Shown in pieces: positions 34,878 through 48,032 of a DNA stretch of 64,000 nt (position 1 is its first letter; each line of letters begins with the position of its first letter). Made by a program: the position numbers and the translations under genes. This DNA comes from Azorinus chamasolen (Eukaryota; Mollusca; Bivalvia; Cardiida; Solecurtidae): NCBI GenBank assembly GCA_963576725.1, contig OY755241.1, forward strand, positions 558,001 to 622,000, written 5' to 3'. The notes below the pieces were generated by a model. The model was not told the origin of the DNA and did not search any database. It was given only the letters and a program-made list of their open reading frames with translations.

Positions 34878-35620
34878 GTGAATAGTGTTGCACTTTTAAT
34901 TACTGCTCATGAACAGACAAGTTCTAGGGGCGTGAATAGTGTTGCACTTTTAATTACTGCTCATGAACAGACAAGTTCTAGGGGCGTGAATAGTGTTGCA
35001 CTTTTAATTACTGCTCATGAACAGACAAGTTCTAGGGGCGTGAATAGTGTTGCACTTTTAATTACTGCTCATGAACAGACAAGTTCTAGGGGCGTGAATA
35101 GTGTTGCACTTTTAATTACTGCTCATGAACAGACAAGTTCTAGGGGCGTGAATAGTGTTGCACTTTTAATTACTGCTCATGAACAGACAGGTTCTAGGGG
35201 CGTGAATAGTGTTGCACTTTTAATTACTGCTCATGAACAGACAAGTTCTAGGGGCGTGAGTAGTGTTGCACTTTTAATTACTGCTCATGAACAGACAAGT
35301 TCTAGGGGCGTGAATAGTGTTGCACTTTTAATTACTGCTCATGAACAGACAAGTTCTAGGGGCGTGAGCAGTGTTGCACTTTTAATTACTGCTCATGAAC
35401 AGACAAGTTCTAGGGGCGTGAGTAGTGTTGCACTTTTAATTACTGCTCATGAACAGACAAGTTCTAGGGGCGTGAATAGTGTTGCACTTTTAATTACTGC
35501 TCATGAACAGACAAGTTCTAGGGGCGTGAATAGTGTTGCACTTTTAATTACTGCTCATGAACAGACAAGTTCTAGGGGCGTGAATAGTGTTGCACTTTTA
35601 ATTACTGCTCATGAACAGAC
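34878..35620 (+). repeat. 54-bp minisatellite, 14 copies (unit B)
   Basis: Same unit as at 10031 but half as many copies. The H element immediately upstream supplies an in-frame ATG at 34863 (MRIYGVNSV), giving a 254-codon open frame that unit A lacks in this form. I treat it as a by-product of the repeat. Confidence 0.95.
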
Positions 35621-36011
35621 TCAATAAAACCGAGTCTGAACTTTTCTCATTTCTCATTGCTGCTTTGCTTTCGAATGATCCCCTACTTTCAGATTTACCA
35701 TTTTATGACTTTGTGACAATTACTGACAACCGTTTACGAAATTCGATTTTGGTCCTCTTCGTGTAAAAGTTAGCCTGCTAAAAGAGTTTGGATCCAGATG
35801 TTAACACGGCGCCTCATCCAAATTGTATGAATGAAAAAGTAGAAAAGTCAAGCAGGAAAAGCCACACACAAAACGCCATCATCACCAAAACACCGACAGA
35901 AAGCAATTTATACAGCCATTTATACACATTCACAAACACACACATACAGGAGAAAGCCACATACAAGACGCAACCAACACCAACACATCGATAGACAGCA
36001 TGTCACACAAC

Positions 36012-36054
<43 letters not shown>

Positions 36055-39000
36055 AAACACCAACAAATACACAAGACAAACAAAAGTACGGGTAACAAAG
36101 AGAGTACCTCCTTGATTGCATTTTCATTGACAATCTGATACTCGTAATGCCTTTTGTTTGCCTTGCGTCTTTGTGCTTCTGATTTTGTTCACGTGTGGAA
36201 CGTTTGTCTTAGGTTCTTGTGTGTCTTTTGGTGTTTTCTGTGTTCATCTCGTATGTGAGTGTGCGTTTGGGTGTGTGGTTGTGTGTATGTGTGTCATGCT
36301 GTCTATCGGTATTTTGAGGGTGGTTGCGTCTTGTATGTTGCTTTGCCTGCTTGACTGTACTACTTTTCCATTAAATTTGAAAATGTAGTGTGTGACAATC
36401 ATTTACTTAGTATGCTAAAGATTAAACTACGTCCTTTAGACCTGCGAAATATAAGGGAACGCGACAATTTGTGCATGTTACCCGTATATACTAGCTGCGG
36501 ATACAGTAGAACCTGTCTTAAGTTGCCATCAAAAATATGTCTAATTACTTATTTGTAAGGAGTTTTCAACATTACTTTTAACCAGTATTAAACTACTATC
36601 TGCTTTTGCACACTGCTGTATTCAATAAAGCCGCTTAGAGCTGGTTGTACTATACGCACAGATGTACATTCCTCGTACGTAGATACTCTTTGACATGAAC
36701 CATATTCATTCAAGAAATAATGTCTGCATGAATTTACAACACCGATCCCGACCAGAACCCACTTCAGATTTGTACTAGCGACGTTTTACGCAAGCGTAAA
36801 ATGGTTGTGTACAACATGTTTAAGCATGGTTGGAGATAAAACAGAGAACAACGTTATCATTTAGTAATTTTGAGCATGCAAGCACATACAAAGTTCTGAC
36901 CAAGACGATAAACTGACTTCTGAATTATAAGCAAACTTCCTCCAAACAGGTATGGGTTTTGTTCAAGCTCATTTTGCTTTGTTTTTTCAGCATTCATAAC
37001 AACATTTGAAAACAATCTGGATCCAAATGAGTGGCGGGGTAACCTGGCACCTTCATCAGGGTCCAAACTTTTGTTCACTTTGACATTTATTTTTGAATAG
37101 ATATTGAAGGGAAAATGCAGCAGACGACAATATTTGCAGACATTAACCCCTTCAGTGCCATGTAGACGGGTCTGTAACATCATATGCAAAACAGGATCAG
37201 GATGCAAACTGTTTGACACCCTGTTTATCGTTTTATAAAGACATTGAACAAACGTCCATTCTAAAATTTGAAGCAGACGAATATATGACAAGCAGATGAC
37301 AATTATGGCAAGAAAGGGTTAATTGCCCAGAGTGGAGACATAATGCTGGACTGCAAATGACCTGCAGATTACCTGCATAATGTTAACACCACATCAGACA
37401 TCAAAACGTTCTTGGGCATTAGTGGGGCTAAGGGAGCACAGTGCAAAATATTGCAGCTGCATTTTTCTGGAGTGTAAATCTGGAATGTAGTCTGCAGTAA
37501 ATCATAACCAGTTTGAATATCTGTCAAAAATATGTGCCATCGCTGGGGGAAAATATATTACAATGCAGTAAATAAAAAAAAGTAAATACTAGTTGGAAAT
37601 TTCTATCACACATTTAAATTAATACACATAAAACTAATCTCGCAGTATATCACGGGGACTTTCAACTCCCATCAATGCCAATTACAGTAACCCCGCTAAA
37701 CTAGAATTCTAACAGAGAAGAATATATATATTTTCAGATACCACAAGCAAATAGAGCAATACATGCTCAGACGGCCAATAAGGGATCTATCTGTTTTAGG
37801 CTTCCTGTGCTTGCAAATGCATGAAAAGGGTATAATTATATGAAAATAAGGGTAACAATTCATGTAAGATGTGTATCTTATCAGGTTCAAAACTGTTGAA
37901 AATGTAACCATGGATTTGCGGGTTGTAGATTGCATGTTATCCATAGTAATCATATTCATGCCAGAAATAATAATATCAATTAGGTGATTTTCTATAATGG
38001 CGTATGAACGCTAGAACTTTTGGCCGTGGTAAAACAGTAGATGTATACCTTTCAGAAGCAAACACTGATCATACACTGATCTGAGGGTTCCTGCAATATC
38101 TTTGGGTCTACTATGTTTGCAAAGGTGCCAATATGCATTCTGTATCATTCATGGTATTCATAGATATAGTCGAGTTTGTAGGGACCTTTTAAACCTTCAA
38201 CTCAAAGCAAGAACATTAACGGGTTGGCATAAACATTTTACGAGCATACACATAAATAATGTCGATGTCTTGCATGTAATATAAACCAAGTGTGTTTTAA
38301 ACTTACGTCAAAATATTGAATTGTTCTGGAATCGAACGATTTGAAACATACTGCTCGTCGCATTCGTATTAACCATTTTCCTTATGTAAGCGCATTTTGA
38401 CGCATCTACAAACAGAGAAGACCGAGATCAGACGGCTCCTATGTGTTCATATGCCATAATAAAAAAAATATTTTTAATATTCATGACATCATTACTTCCT
38501 ACATGACTATTCATAAGGGAAAGGGTTAAATGATAAACATATTTAAATAGTGACACTGGAACACTTGTTTGGTTTTACTTGACTGACATTTTGTACTCTC
38601 TGCATAGCTAGAAATAAACCTGGTAAAACCATGTAACAAACTCCAGTATTTCACAATTAAAATGTTTTTAATATCGTGACAGTCACTTGTAATTTGTGTT
38701 AACATACCCCTTTTACTTTATAGATACGCCTTTTAACGAGTTTGCAATGTATACCCAGATAAGATGGTTCCTACAAGATTGGGTCCAGTCTGTTTGCAGA
38801 TGATTTGAGATAGATCCGATCCCTCAATGTGTGTCATGGTCAAACATCACTGTGCTCTTATGCAATCATAACAGATCAGATAATTAATAATGCTCACATA
38901 AATACAGGTGTGGATCAAGGATTTCAGATTAGGGAGGAGCGTAGATTTTTAAAAATTGGATGACATAACTAGTATATTTATCCCATCTACAGCACTAACC

Positions 39001-41165
39001 TATTATTCTCTATAACTGCATTTGCAAAACAAAATGCGTATCTGCACTTAGATGGAGTACATCACCAGCAGACAATAACATAAGTTATGCAGTGCTTAGT
39101 TCCCTAATATGGACTATACACTTCCAGCACATATTAATATGGGACGAGGCGAAGCACTGCATAACGAATTTATCTACCGATTACCTTTAATTTCAAGTAC
39201 TTACATGCATGTTTGCATCATAGGCCTACATGTATGGCTTTCCGTGGGGAAACAAGGGAATTAACTCTTGCAAACTTGATATTACAATAAGAGTGGAATA
39301 AATTACCTCCCTTTAATAGAATTAAAGTAAATATTCTTTATTTGCCTCAAATTTCGATTATATATTTTCTTTTTTCTTTTTTATCACTGTAAAACTAATT
39401 AATGTTTATATTTCAACTCAAATAAAAGCATCAATTATATGTATGCCTTTTTTAAAACTGTAAGGATAAACATAAAAGATTATTATAAGTAAGAGAAAAG
39501 CATATGGCTGTCAAGTAAGGGCAGTCACTCTTGTAAAGCCATGATAAGGATTTTAGTACCCCCATAAGGATTCTATGGGGGTTTCTCGTGACCTCTATTG
39601 ACCAATGGAATGACAAGACTTTAGTAGGAGGTACGATAAGGTAAAATATCTGGTGTTAATTGCATGACAACAGCACTGCATGTTTGGTTATCGACCCTTT
39701 TACAGTCGGTAGCTACGCTTCCCTCTTTGCTTGCGCGATGACAGGCCGAGGGTAGTACTCTATGATGGTATGCTCTTAAACTCGGATACGGGATGAGCTT
39801 ACCAGACTCATGTTTTACTTTTTCCCTGTCGTGCCCTTAACGGCTTACCTGCAGGTGCTCTGACTTCAGCAAAGTCATTGAGTACATATTTGACGGATTG
39901 TCACAGTTATTATGCTATGTTTTACATGCTGTCCTGTGTTCACCGTCGTCTATGTTGTGGGTAAGTCCGCCGGGGATACCTTTATTTACACTATTTATAA
40001 AGCTAGGGTGCCTTTGAGAGAAGTGTGAGGTTAGGACATCCGTAAACCGGTTTAAACCCCCAGTGGTGTTTTTGCCACTGACCGTGGCAAGGCGGTACTC
40101 TCTTTGTCACCCTTCCTTTTGTTTGCTTTACGTCTTTGTGCTTGTGAATTTGTTCATGTGTGGAGTGTTTGTCTCTAGTTCCTGTGTGTCTGTTGATGTT
40201 TTCTGTGTTTATCTCGTGTGTGAGTGTGCGTTTGGGTGTGTGGTTGTGTATGTGTATGTGTGTGTCATGCTGTCTATCGGTGTTTTGGTGGTGGTTGCGT
40301 TTTGTATGTGGCTTTGCCTGCTTGACTTTACTACTTTTCCACCTATTTCACCGCTAGCTATAAATTCACATACGTTATTAACTCCTTCACTAACCCCTTA
40401 CCTTATATATATGCCTTTTCGCACGTTTGCAAACAGAGTACACCCAGATCAGATGACTCCTGTTGGAGCCGTCTCACCATGGTCTACTATGTTTACTTAT
40501 GAGATGATGATATAGGTATAAATGTAGGGACACCTACAATTTTGGTTGGTCAGGCTTGCTTGTATATATAGTGACCGAACAGGAGGTGTAGTTTGCAAGT
40601 TCAAGTGGAAGGAAATTAGCAACCTTATTAGAGTAGTGTATATTAAGTTTTAAATTCTCTATTTCATCTAAATATTCTGTAACAAATTCTTATTCCTTCT
40701 TTGGGCTGTATTTGTTTAACAGAACCCCCATTTGTTCAAGAACATTATCCTCCAATTGCGTGCACAAGCCTTGTCTCAGATGGGTGTAAGACATCCGAAT
40801 GACAAACATCTTGGAAAAAGCAATTTCCATGTTGAGAAACTATTTCACGTTAGTGGATAACGTCTGATCTAAACAGCATTCCTTTGCGGCAATGAGTAAT
40901 CTTCCCATAGTGTGTTCCGTATGATAATATAGTTTACGACATTAAGAGTAGATGCGTCACAAGTTCCTTGCTCATCATTGATTACCATTTTATTTCGCTT
41001 TCGTCTTGTTTTACTCTTTTCTTTACGCTTTTGTTTCTTTGATGTGTCTGATAAATCAGAGTGTTAGGGTCACATTTTCATGTGTTCACGTACTATTATA
41101 ACAATTCAGGTATAAATATTTAAGATGTAATCATTTCCTACATGAATATTAATGAGATATTTATA
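35621..41165. repeat. Right block B, left part (copy of 11595-17292)
   Basis: Almost identical to unit A in order and sequence: inverted TG-rich element (35806-36000), TG-rich forward copies (36140-36375 and 40030-40345), the 144-codon minus-strand frame (37291-36857) and the older internal duplication (37694-39190). The main difference is the microsatellite length. No supported gene. Confidence 0.8.
36016..36052. repeat. (AC)n microsatellite (unit B)
   Basis: About 18 AC dimers without the ACGC block; the same site in unit A is about 197 bases long. Confidence 0.9.
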
Positions 41166-41670
41166 CTTATTTCACCTCCCACAAGTTTCTGGCCTTTGCA
41201 TTGGATAAGAGGAGTCACGTGGTGACCCTCTATACTTCTATAGAGGGTCAGCAGCTGACCCACTATTTACACACTACAACAAAATTGCTGCCATTCAAAA
41301 CATTTCGTCTTTTAATCATTATTTTGATCCACGACATTACTTATTTTAACAAATATTCACTAAATATAACGCATTGGCGCCTTTTAAATTAAATTTGGTT
41401 ATATAAAAATGTGATGCGCAACTCTGTATATTAACAATGACGTCATTTCAACGCCAACGTCATACCGTAATAATAACAATGACAATATCTTTGTCAAATT
41501 AAATGATGAAAAGTGGTCCATGAAATAAATCAGTTATTGGGTTTGTCATTGACCCACTACGGAAATATAGGGGTCTATAAGATTAATAGTGGGACTCGGC
41601 TATTGCCTCGCCCCCTATTCATCCTACAGACCCCTATATTTCCGTAGTCGGTCAGTGACAAATAACTAAT
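41166..41670. mobile_element. 505-bp insertion with inverted arms (unit B copy)
   Basis: Counterpart of 17293-17797, with the same hairpin arms containing ACTACGGAAATATAGGGGTC. It interrupts sequence that is continuous in the full gene copies. Confidence 0.65.
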
Positions 41671-41755
41671 AATAGACAGGTAAATAGTTTTGTACTGAAG
41701 TACTGTATTCGTTATATATTACTGAAACTATTATATGAATATGTCTTACCTATAG

Positions 41756-41808
41756 TGCCAGACAGCTCGTCATCAAGTGACAGTGGGAGCGCGTCATTAA
41801 GCCAATGA
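41756..41808 (+). pseudogene. Orphan last exon of the secreted-protein gene (unit B right block)
   Basis: Identical in layout to 17883-17935: acceptor TTACCTATAG, reading VPDSSSSSDSGSASLSQ then TGA, then the gene-type 3'UTR with AATAAA at 42136-42141. It lies about 11.6 kb after the complete last exon of copy B and matches the phase of its exon 3 donor. Confidence 0.65.
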
Positions 41809-42232
41809 TAAACCAATTCGTGCCATAAAGAAAGAGACGACGAAACAGCAAACCTGACAACTAAAACAATAGTGTCCATAGCAACAATAGCGCCAACACT
41901 AACGACAAATTGAACAGAAACAGAATACCGACCAAAAACCGCTTACCATTCGACAAACAGATACATAATACCCGTATATGGCTGTTTCAAAAACTTTCTG
42001 TCAAAATGCGTTTTAATAGGTCCAACAGTCGCAAAATCTAAAATTTTACCAAACTTTGTAGACACTGATTAAACCCTTTTTGAATCGTTTGATTTGTATC
42101 TGTACTAATAAAGACTATTATGTTGTTGAATGTTCAATAAAATAATACTTTTTAAATACGTTCATCTTTATTTTGTTTGCCTCATAATCTACATTACCCA
42201 TCCCCGCCCCAACCTTCCTAAAATTTGTATTA

Positions 42233-42434
42233 CAGAAAAACCCTCTAAACCGGAATTCCAGCAGAGAAAAATGTAGATACTTTTGGACTGTTGGGTGCTT
42301 AATGCACGGTGATACTCATGCAGAAAGCTCGGAGCTTCCTGCATGACTGACCTTCACCCTACATTAAGCTGCCACCTGTTTCCAAGAGCGATATTTAAAC
42401 CAAATTTAACATCCACTTTAGAGCGGCTTTACCG
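42233..42434. mobile_element. TA-flanked ~200-bp MITE (orphan exon 3' flank, unit B)
   Basis: Counterpart of 18360-18562. Confidence 0.6.
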
Positions 42435-42898
42435 TATACCATAAGCAAACAGCAATACCTGATCAGGCGGCCACTGTGGATCTATCCGTTTCGGGTCCCC
42501 CGTGTTAGCAAATGCGTGAAAAGGGTATAATTACATGATGATAAGGGTGACATTTCAAGATTTGTATCTTATCAGGTTCAAAACTTTTAAAATGTAACCA
42601 TGGAATTGCGGGTTGTAGATTACATGTCAACCATAGTAACCATATTCATGCAAGTAATAATAATTAGATATGTTATAATGGCATATGAACACTAGAACAT
42701 TTGGCCGTGGTAAAACGGTAGATATATACATTTCAGATGCAAACCCTGATCATACACCGATCTGATGACTCCCGCAATGTTTTTTATGGGCCTAGTCCGT
42801 TTGAAAAGGTGCCAAAATGCATTCTGTATCATTTAGTGTATTCATAGATAGTTTCAAAGCAAGAACATGGGCTGGCATGAACATTTTACAAGCATACA

Positions 42899-43517
42899 TG
42901 TCGGGGTTTGACTATATATGTGTAGGGTTCGGGATGTATTGAGGAGCTACACCAATGTCTCTTATCATAAATCTAGCTTTAATCCCAGATCATGGTAATC
43001 ATAGCATAATGATCATCTGAAATAACAAATAACAATAATAAGAATACACACAAATTAATACATAAATACAATAATAAACATACACATTGTACAATAATGA
43101 TTAAAGTACGGGTTTCGCATAGCGATAAACACTCGACTTAGTACAAATTACAAAAATATGTTTAAATAACGAAAAGGTACATTTACTAGAATGTATGAAA
43201 CCTCAAAAGTGTCATTATATATAAAATGTTAGAATATATCAATCGAGAATATAGTTACCTGTATAAATATTAAATTTATCCAGAGTTTATCATAATAAGC
43301 AAACTAAATATGGCGACTGTTTATATTTTTCAAAAGTTCCGCTGCCAATCACGTGATGTCCGGTTAGTATAAAATGTTAGTTTGAGTTATGTCCCTTCAA
43401 CAGTATTAAACATGCGGATAAATGGATCTAGAAATGGGTAATCAAAAGAAAATTAACACAATACTGCTAGTAAATTTATTTATTTCGATAACTGTAGTTT
43501 TCACCCTATGACATACA
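42899..43517 (-). repeat. 3' LTR of the gypsy fragment (about 619 bp)
   Basis: In element orientation it starts TGTATGTCATAGGGTG directly after the polypurine tract and ends CAAACCCCGACA, giving the usual TG...CA termini. The inner boundary is inferred from the tract because no second LTR is present for comparison. Confidence 0.7.
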
Positions 43518-43528
43518 CCCCTCTTTTC
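43518..43528 (-). other. Polypurine tract next to the LTR
   Basis: The minus strand reads GAAAAGAGGGG immediately before TGTATGTC, the expected plus-strand primer position for an LTR retrotransposon. Confidence 0.7.
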
Positions 43529-44236
43529 GAAAATGTCGTCCTCGACATTTAAAAGAAAATTATCACAGGCTGAGGCAGAAATTTATTACTGACACATAGG
43601 GAAAAAAACCATCAAGTAAACAAATAAACATACAAACAAACACGTGGACATTACAAAGACGAACGACAGACATGTCACTGACGTAGACAATACAAGGTCG
43701 ATATTAGCAGTCATGTAACTATCACTCATTACGACAGCTAATATATGAACGAAAGAATGAATAACGGAGCAGTATGTCAATGTCACATTATTATGACATG
43801 ATCCAGTATTAAGATATGCAATGGTAATCTTCAAGATTTCTCATACTTTCAGAACGTATCTAGGAACCAAAATTGTCCTCAGATATGAAGATTTAACATC
43901 TTACAAATACTGAAAATCAAAATACAAAATGACAATATCAATTTCGCATTAAGTACACAAAATGCTCACAAATACATATAGTGCTTGAATTAAAACAATC
44001 ACTGTTAAAAACAAATGTATGGAAACATATCTCTGTCATCTGTTAGATAAATGTATATTCCATACGTATTCATATACAATGTACCGTGATATGTTGCATG
44101 TATATGAACGTGAGATTGCATTGTATGTATAATGCGGTTGCAAGACTGTTATTGGTAAGTATGTGACACACCGATGAAAAGTCAATATCACAAAACTCCA
44201 ATAAACACTATTTACAGTCTCACATGCAAAATCTGT
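43529..44236. other. Non-coding interval between pol end and LTR
   Basis: About 700 bases within the gypsy fragment with no convincing reading frame; an 82-codon minus-strand frame (43834-43586) has no recognisable feature. It shows no sign of an envelope gene. Confidence 0.5.
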
Positions 44237-45561
44237 TTATGATTTATAAAACTCCGGAGGTTTCCTTTTGCGCTGGGGACGTGAATGCTTACGCTGATCA
44301 ACGTCATTTTCGCGTCTGCGTGCAGGAATAACATATTTCTGCCCAGTTGGCTCATCAGACAAATTGTCTGTGAGACCAACCTTCTTGCGACCTAATGGCA
44401 ACAACAAATTACGGTGAAGTGTGCGAGTCTTTCTGGCATGTGGACAGCTCTTCTTCACCTCATATACAGGGATATCTGGATTTGGTTGTGCCAAAACTAT
44501 GTATGGGGTTTCCTCCCATTTGTCAGCGAGTTTCTGCTTCCCTCGTAAACTGACATTCCTGACAAGGACAAGATCACCGATCTCCAATTTGCTGGCCTTA
44601 GCTCTGATATTGTATCTGGCTTTATCTTGATCTGTTTTCTTTTCTATGGAGTCTTTGGCTTTTTGATATGCTGATGTAAGTCTATCTCTCAATTTCCTGA
44701 CGTATTCATGTTCGGAACGGTTGTTGTCAGATGAATTAATTCCAAGCAAAGCATCTATAGCAAGTTTTGGGTGACGACCAAACATCAAAAAGTAAGGTGA
44801 ATATCCAGTGGTCTTATGAATGGTAACGTTATATGCATGGACGAGTGGCGAGATGTGAGATTTCCAATCTGTCTTTTCATATGTTTCCAAAGTTCCAAGC
44901 ATTTTTAAAAGTGTAGAGTTGAATCTTTCAACCTGACCATTTCCCATAGGATGATATGGTGTTGTATGAGTCTTATCAATGCCAGCCAGACTACAAAGGT
45001 CTTTCATTAGATCGGACTCAAAGTTTGGTCCCTGATCAGAATGGATTCTGGAAGGAAATCCATAATGAGTGACAAAGTTGTCAAATAAAACTTTGGCTGT
45101 TGTCTTTGCCAACTGGTTCTTCGTCGGGTAGGCTTGAGCGTATCTTGTAAAGTGGTCTGTTACAACCAATATGTTCTCAAAGCCACCTTTCGATCTCTCC
45201 AGACTAAGAAAATCCAAACAAAGTATCTCAATTGGAGCAGATTTAATATTGCACAAAGAAGCAGTTGATGGAAGAGATTTCCGCCGTATGCAGCGTATGC
45301 AGTTCCTTACTTTTTCCTGGATCCATGCATCCATACCTGGCCAGAAGAAACGTTGTTTGAAGAGGGACGTAGTCCTATCTCTTCCTTGATGACCAAGATC
45401 ATCATGCAAGGATCTGAAAATGTCATCCCGGAGATTATATGGAAGTACAATTTGTAGATAGTTCTCTCCATTCAATTTTCCATGGTGATAAACTACTCCA
45501 TCTTTCAAATCGAGGCGTTCCCAAGCTCTGAGGTATTTCAGTATATCAGTCTTGGAAGAGA
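44237..45561 (-). CDS. Ty3/gypsy integrase (C-terminal part of Pol), truncated at its 5' end
   Basis: Integrase joins element cDNA to host DNA. Numbered on the 449-codon open frame 45586-44237, whose first 8-9 codons come from host flank and include its ATG. H61/H66 and C96/C99 form the HHCC zinc-binding motif with 29 residues between H66 and C96. The catalytic triad D125, D184, E220 shows the DX35E spacing (CLDFL, HSDQGPNF, GNGQVERFN). A C-terminal GDLVLVRN segment near 337-345 fits the GPY/F region of Ty3/gypsy integrases. The tail is basic (RPQRKRKPPEF). The frame is open with no internal stop, so the insertion is probably young. It cannot be autonomous because reverse transcriptase and the 5' LTR are gone. 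Confidence 0.9.
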
Positions 45562-47428
45562 CATAAAATGTTTTGATGTATTGCATATAATATAAGCCCA
45601 GTGTGTTTTAAACTTACGTCAAAATATGGAATTGTTTATCGAATCGAACGATTTGTAAAATACTGCTCGTCGCATCTGCCGCAGGTACATGGCAAGGGCA
45701 CTCCACCCAGTCACATTATCCCGACACCGCGCCGACCAGTCCTAGAACTACCCTTTTAATGTCGAGCATTAAATGATAAACATTTTAATAGTGACACTGG
45801 AACGGCTTAGCCAGAAATAAACCTGATTAAAACAAGTAACAACCTGTATTGTTTCACAATTAAACGTTGGTGTATAATATCGTGATAGTCACTTGTAATT
45901 TATGTTAACATTAACACTTTCATATTAGCATTTTACTCTATAGATACGAGTTGTAACCCGATACCCCGATAAGATGGCTCCTACAGGAGCCGTATGCTTT
46001 GGGTCCAGTCTGTTTGCTTATAATTTGATATAGGCCCGATTCTTCAATGTGTGTCATGGCCAAACATTACTGTGCTCGTATGCAAATATAACAGATCAGC
46101 TAATTAATATTCTCACATAAACATTCATTGTACAGATGTGGATCCAAGGTTTCAGATTAGGGAGGAGCGTATATTTTTAAACATTGGACGACACCACTAG
46201 TGTCTTTCGAATTTACAAAGACACTACTGATGTCATACAACAACGGACAGGGAAATACCAAAAAAAAACTCTAAATCTAGATCTAATAAAATTATCCCCA
46301 AACAGTTGGTTAGGGAATTTTTAAGGGGCGTACGCTGGCCCCGCCCCTCTAAATCCGCACCTGTTGTATAAAGGGTTAAAAGGTTTTTTTCAACATGTGT
46401 AATAGTCCGATAAATATTTAACTGTATCTGAAAAACAAAATGCGTATCTGCACTTAGATGGAGTACATCACCAGCAGACAATAAGGTAAGATATCTGGTG
46501 TTAATTGCATGACGCATAATCCACCTCTAGCTATAAATTCACATACTTCATGAACCCCTTAGTCAACCCCGTACCTTATCACACGTTTGCAAACGGAGTA
46601 CACCCATATCAGATGGTTCCTGTTGGCACCGTCCCTCCAGGGTCTACTATGTTTACTTATGAAATGATGATATATGTATTAATGTAGGGACAACTACAAT
46701 TATGGTGGGCCAGGCTTGCTTGTAGATATAATGACCGAACAGGGGGTGTAGTTGGCAAGTGCAAGTGAAAGGAAGTTAGCAACCTCGTTAGAGTAGTGTC
46801 CATCATGTTTGAAATTCTCTATTTCAGCTAGATATTCTGTAACAAATTCGTATTCTTTCTTTGGGCTGTATTTGTTTAGCAGAACTCCCATTTTAGGAGG
46901 GAATGGGTTATGCACAATGATGCCAGAACCTGCCTTATACAGAGGCGTCTAATAGTGACGATATGGGGGAATGGGTTAAACCAAAACTAGTATAACTTAC
47001 AGGCTGGGTCCTGATGAAGATGCTTGATACTGATACTGCTTGATACTGAACGTTTATCAACATTTTAACGACCTGCAGTAACTAAAACTGAGAACAAATA
47101 ATCTGCTTATAGAATATTTATTTCTTGGTTTTATTCAGCACCATTAACCACAATTTAAACATGTTTTCCTTTCTACCTCTTGTGAAAAGACAAAATAGTA
47201 TCGATATGGAAATCCATTTATCAAATGTCAAGAAACAACAGTCAACCATTTCAATACAGTGGACACGACCCGGATGATACCGCAGGCCACATCGACGTCT
47301 CACCAGGGTGCACACAGTTTAACACTCAAGCATTATTTGTGTTGAAAATGAAACCGAAGAAAACTGAACTTTAGATTTATATACAAAAACGTTAAATTTT
47401 ATGTCACACATTTTCTCTTGTCGTGCTG
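45562..47428. repeat. Right block B after the gypsy insert (copy of 19018-20883)
   Basis: Resumes the unit A sequence at the exact base where it was interrupted. Holds H-family palindromes at about 45945-46025 and 46580-46665. No supported gene. Confidence 0.75.
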
Positions 47429-47685
47429 ATATTAGACATACATGTATATAGCTACATGCGTATCAGCCATATCCTCATGATAATGATAGACATACATTTA
47501 TACACACATATATAGCTACATGTATATCAATCATACATTTTACGTGGTAAAAATAGACATGCATGTATATAGCTACATGTATATCAATCATATATTTCTC
47601 ATGCTAATAATAGACATACATGTATATAGCTACATGTATATCAATCATATATTTGTCGCGCTACTATTAGACGTACATGTATATA
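47429..47685. repeat. ~59-bp tandem repeat (unit B)
   Basis: Copy of 20884-21140 with the same ACATGTATATAGCTACATGT core. Confidence 0.8.
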
Positions 47686-47802
47686 GATATATTAGGCATA
47701 CCACGATTAGCTGGAGAAAGGTCTTACAAACATCAATCCACTTTCGCACAAACATATATTTGGAAATAATTTGAAAGTCTTTGAATGCTGATTATTCAAT
47801 AT

Positions 47803-48032
47803 TTAACCCTTTACTCCATGCATAACCATGTAAGACATAATGACATCATGAATATGAATTCGATTAATTGTTATAATAGTGCATGGACACGGGGAGGTTT
47901 GGCCAGACAGAAACTTTACGTAAACAATCATAGGCAAACAGAACATATCTTGATCAGAGGACTCCTTTAGGAATCATCTAATCTGGGAGTACTCTGTTTG
48001 CGAAGATGTAGAAATGCGTATTTGGAGTAAAG
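47803..48032. repeat. Palindromic element H, full-length copy (unit B)
   Basis: Copy of 21258-21487, bounded by TTAACCCTTTACTCCATG and GCGTATTTGGAGTAAAG. Confidence 0.7.

Larger units (their letters stand above)
42899..45561 (-). mobile_element. 5'-truncated Ty3/gypsy LTR retrotransposon (unit B only)
   Basis: Unit A reads straight across this site (GCATACACATAAAATG). In unit B 2663 bases lie between GCATACA and CATAAAATG. In element (minus-strand) order: integrase coding sequence, about 700 non-coding bases, a polypurine tract, and one LTR. Gag, protease, reverse transcriptase, RNase H and the 5' LTR are absent. There is no target-site duplication: the two host flanks abut the insert with no gained or lost bases. 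Insertion postdates the right-block duplication. Confidence 0.88.

Noticed and set aside
43529..44236. Possible envelope gene between pol and the LTR
   Set aside because: No open frame of useful length, signal peptide or membrane segment. The interval looks non-coding.
44421..44630. Plus-strand open frames over the integrase region
   Set aside because: Shadows of the minus-strand integrase, which has the HHCC and DX35E motifs.
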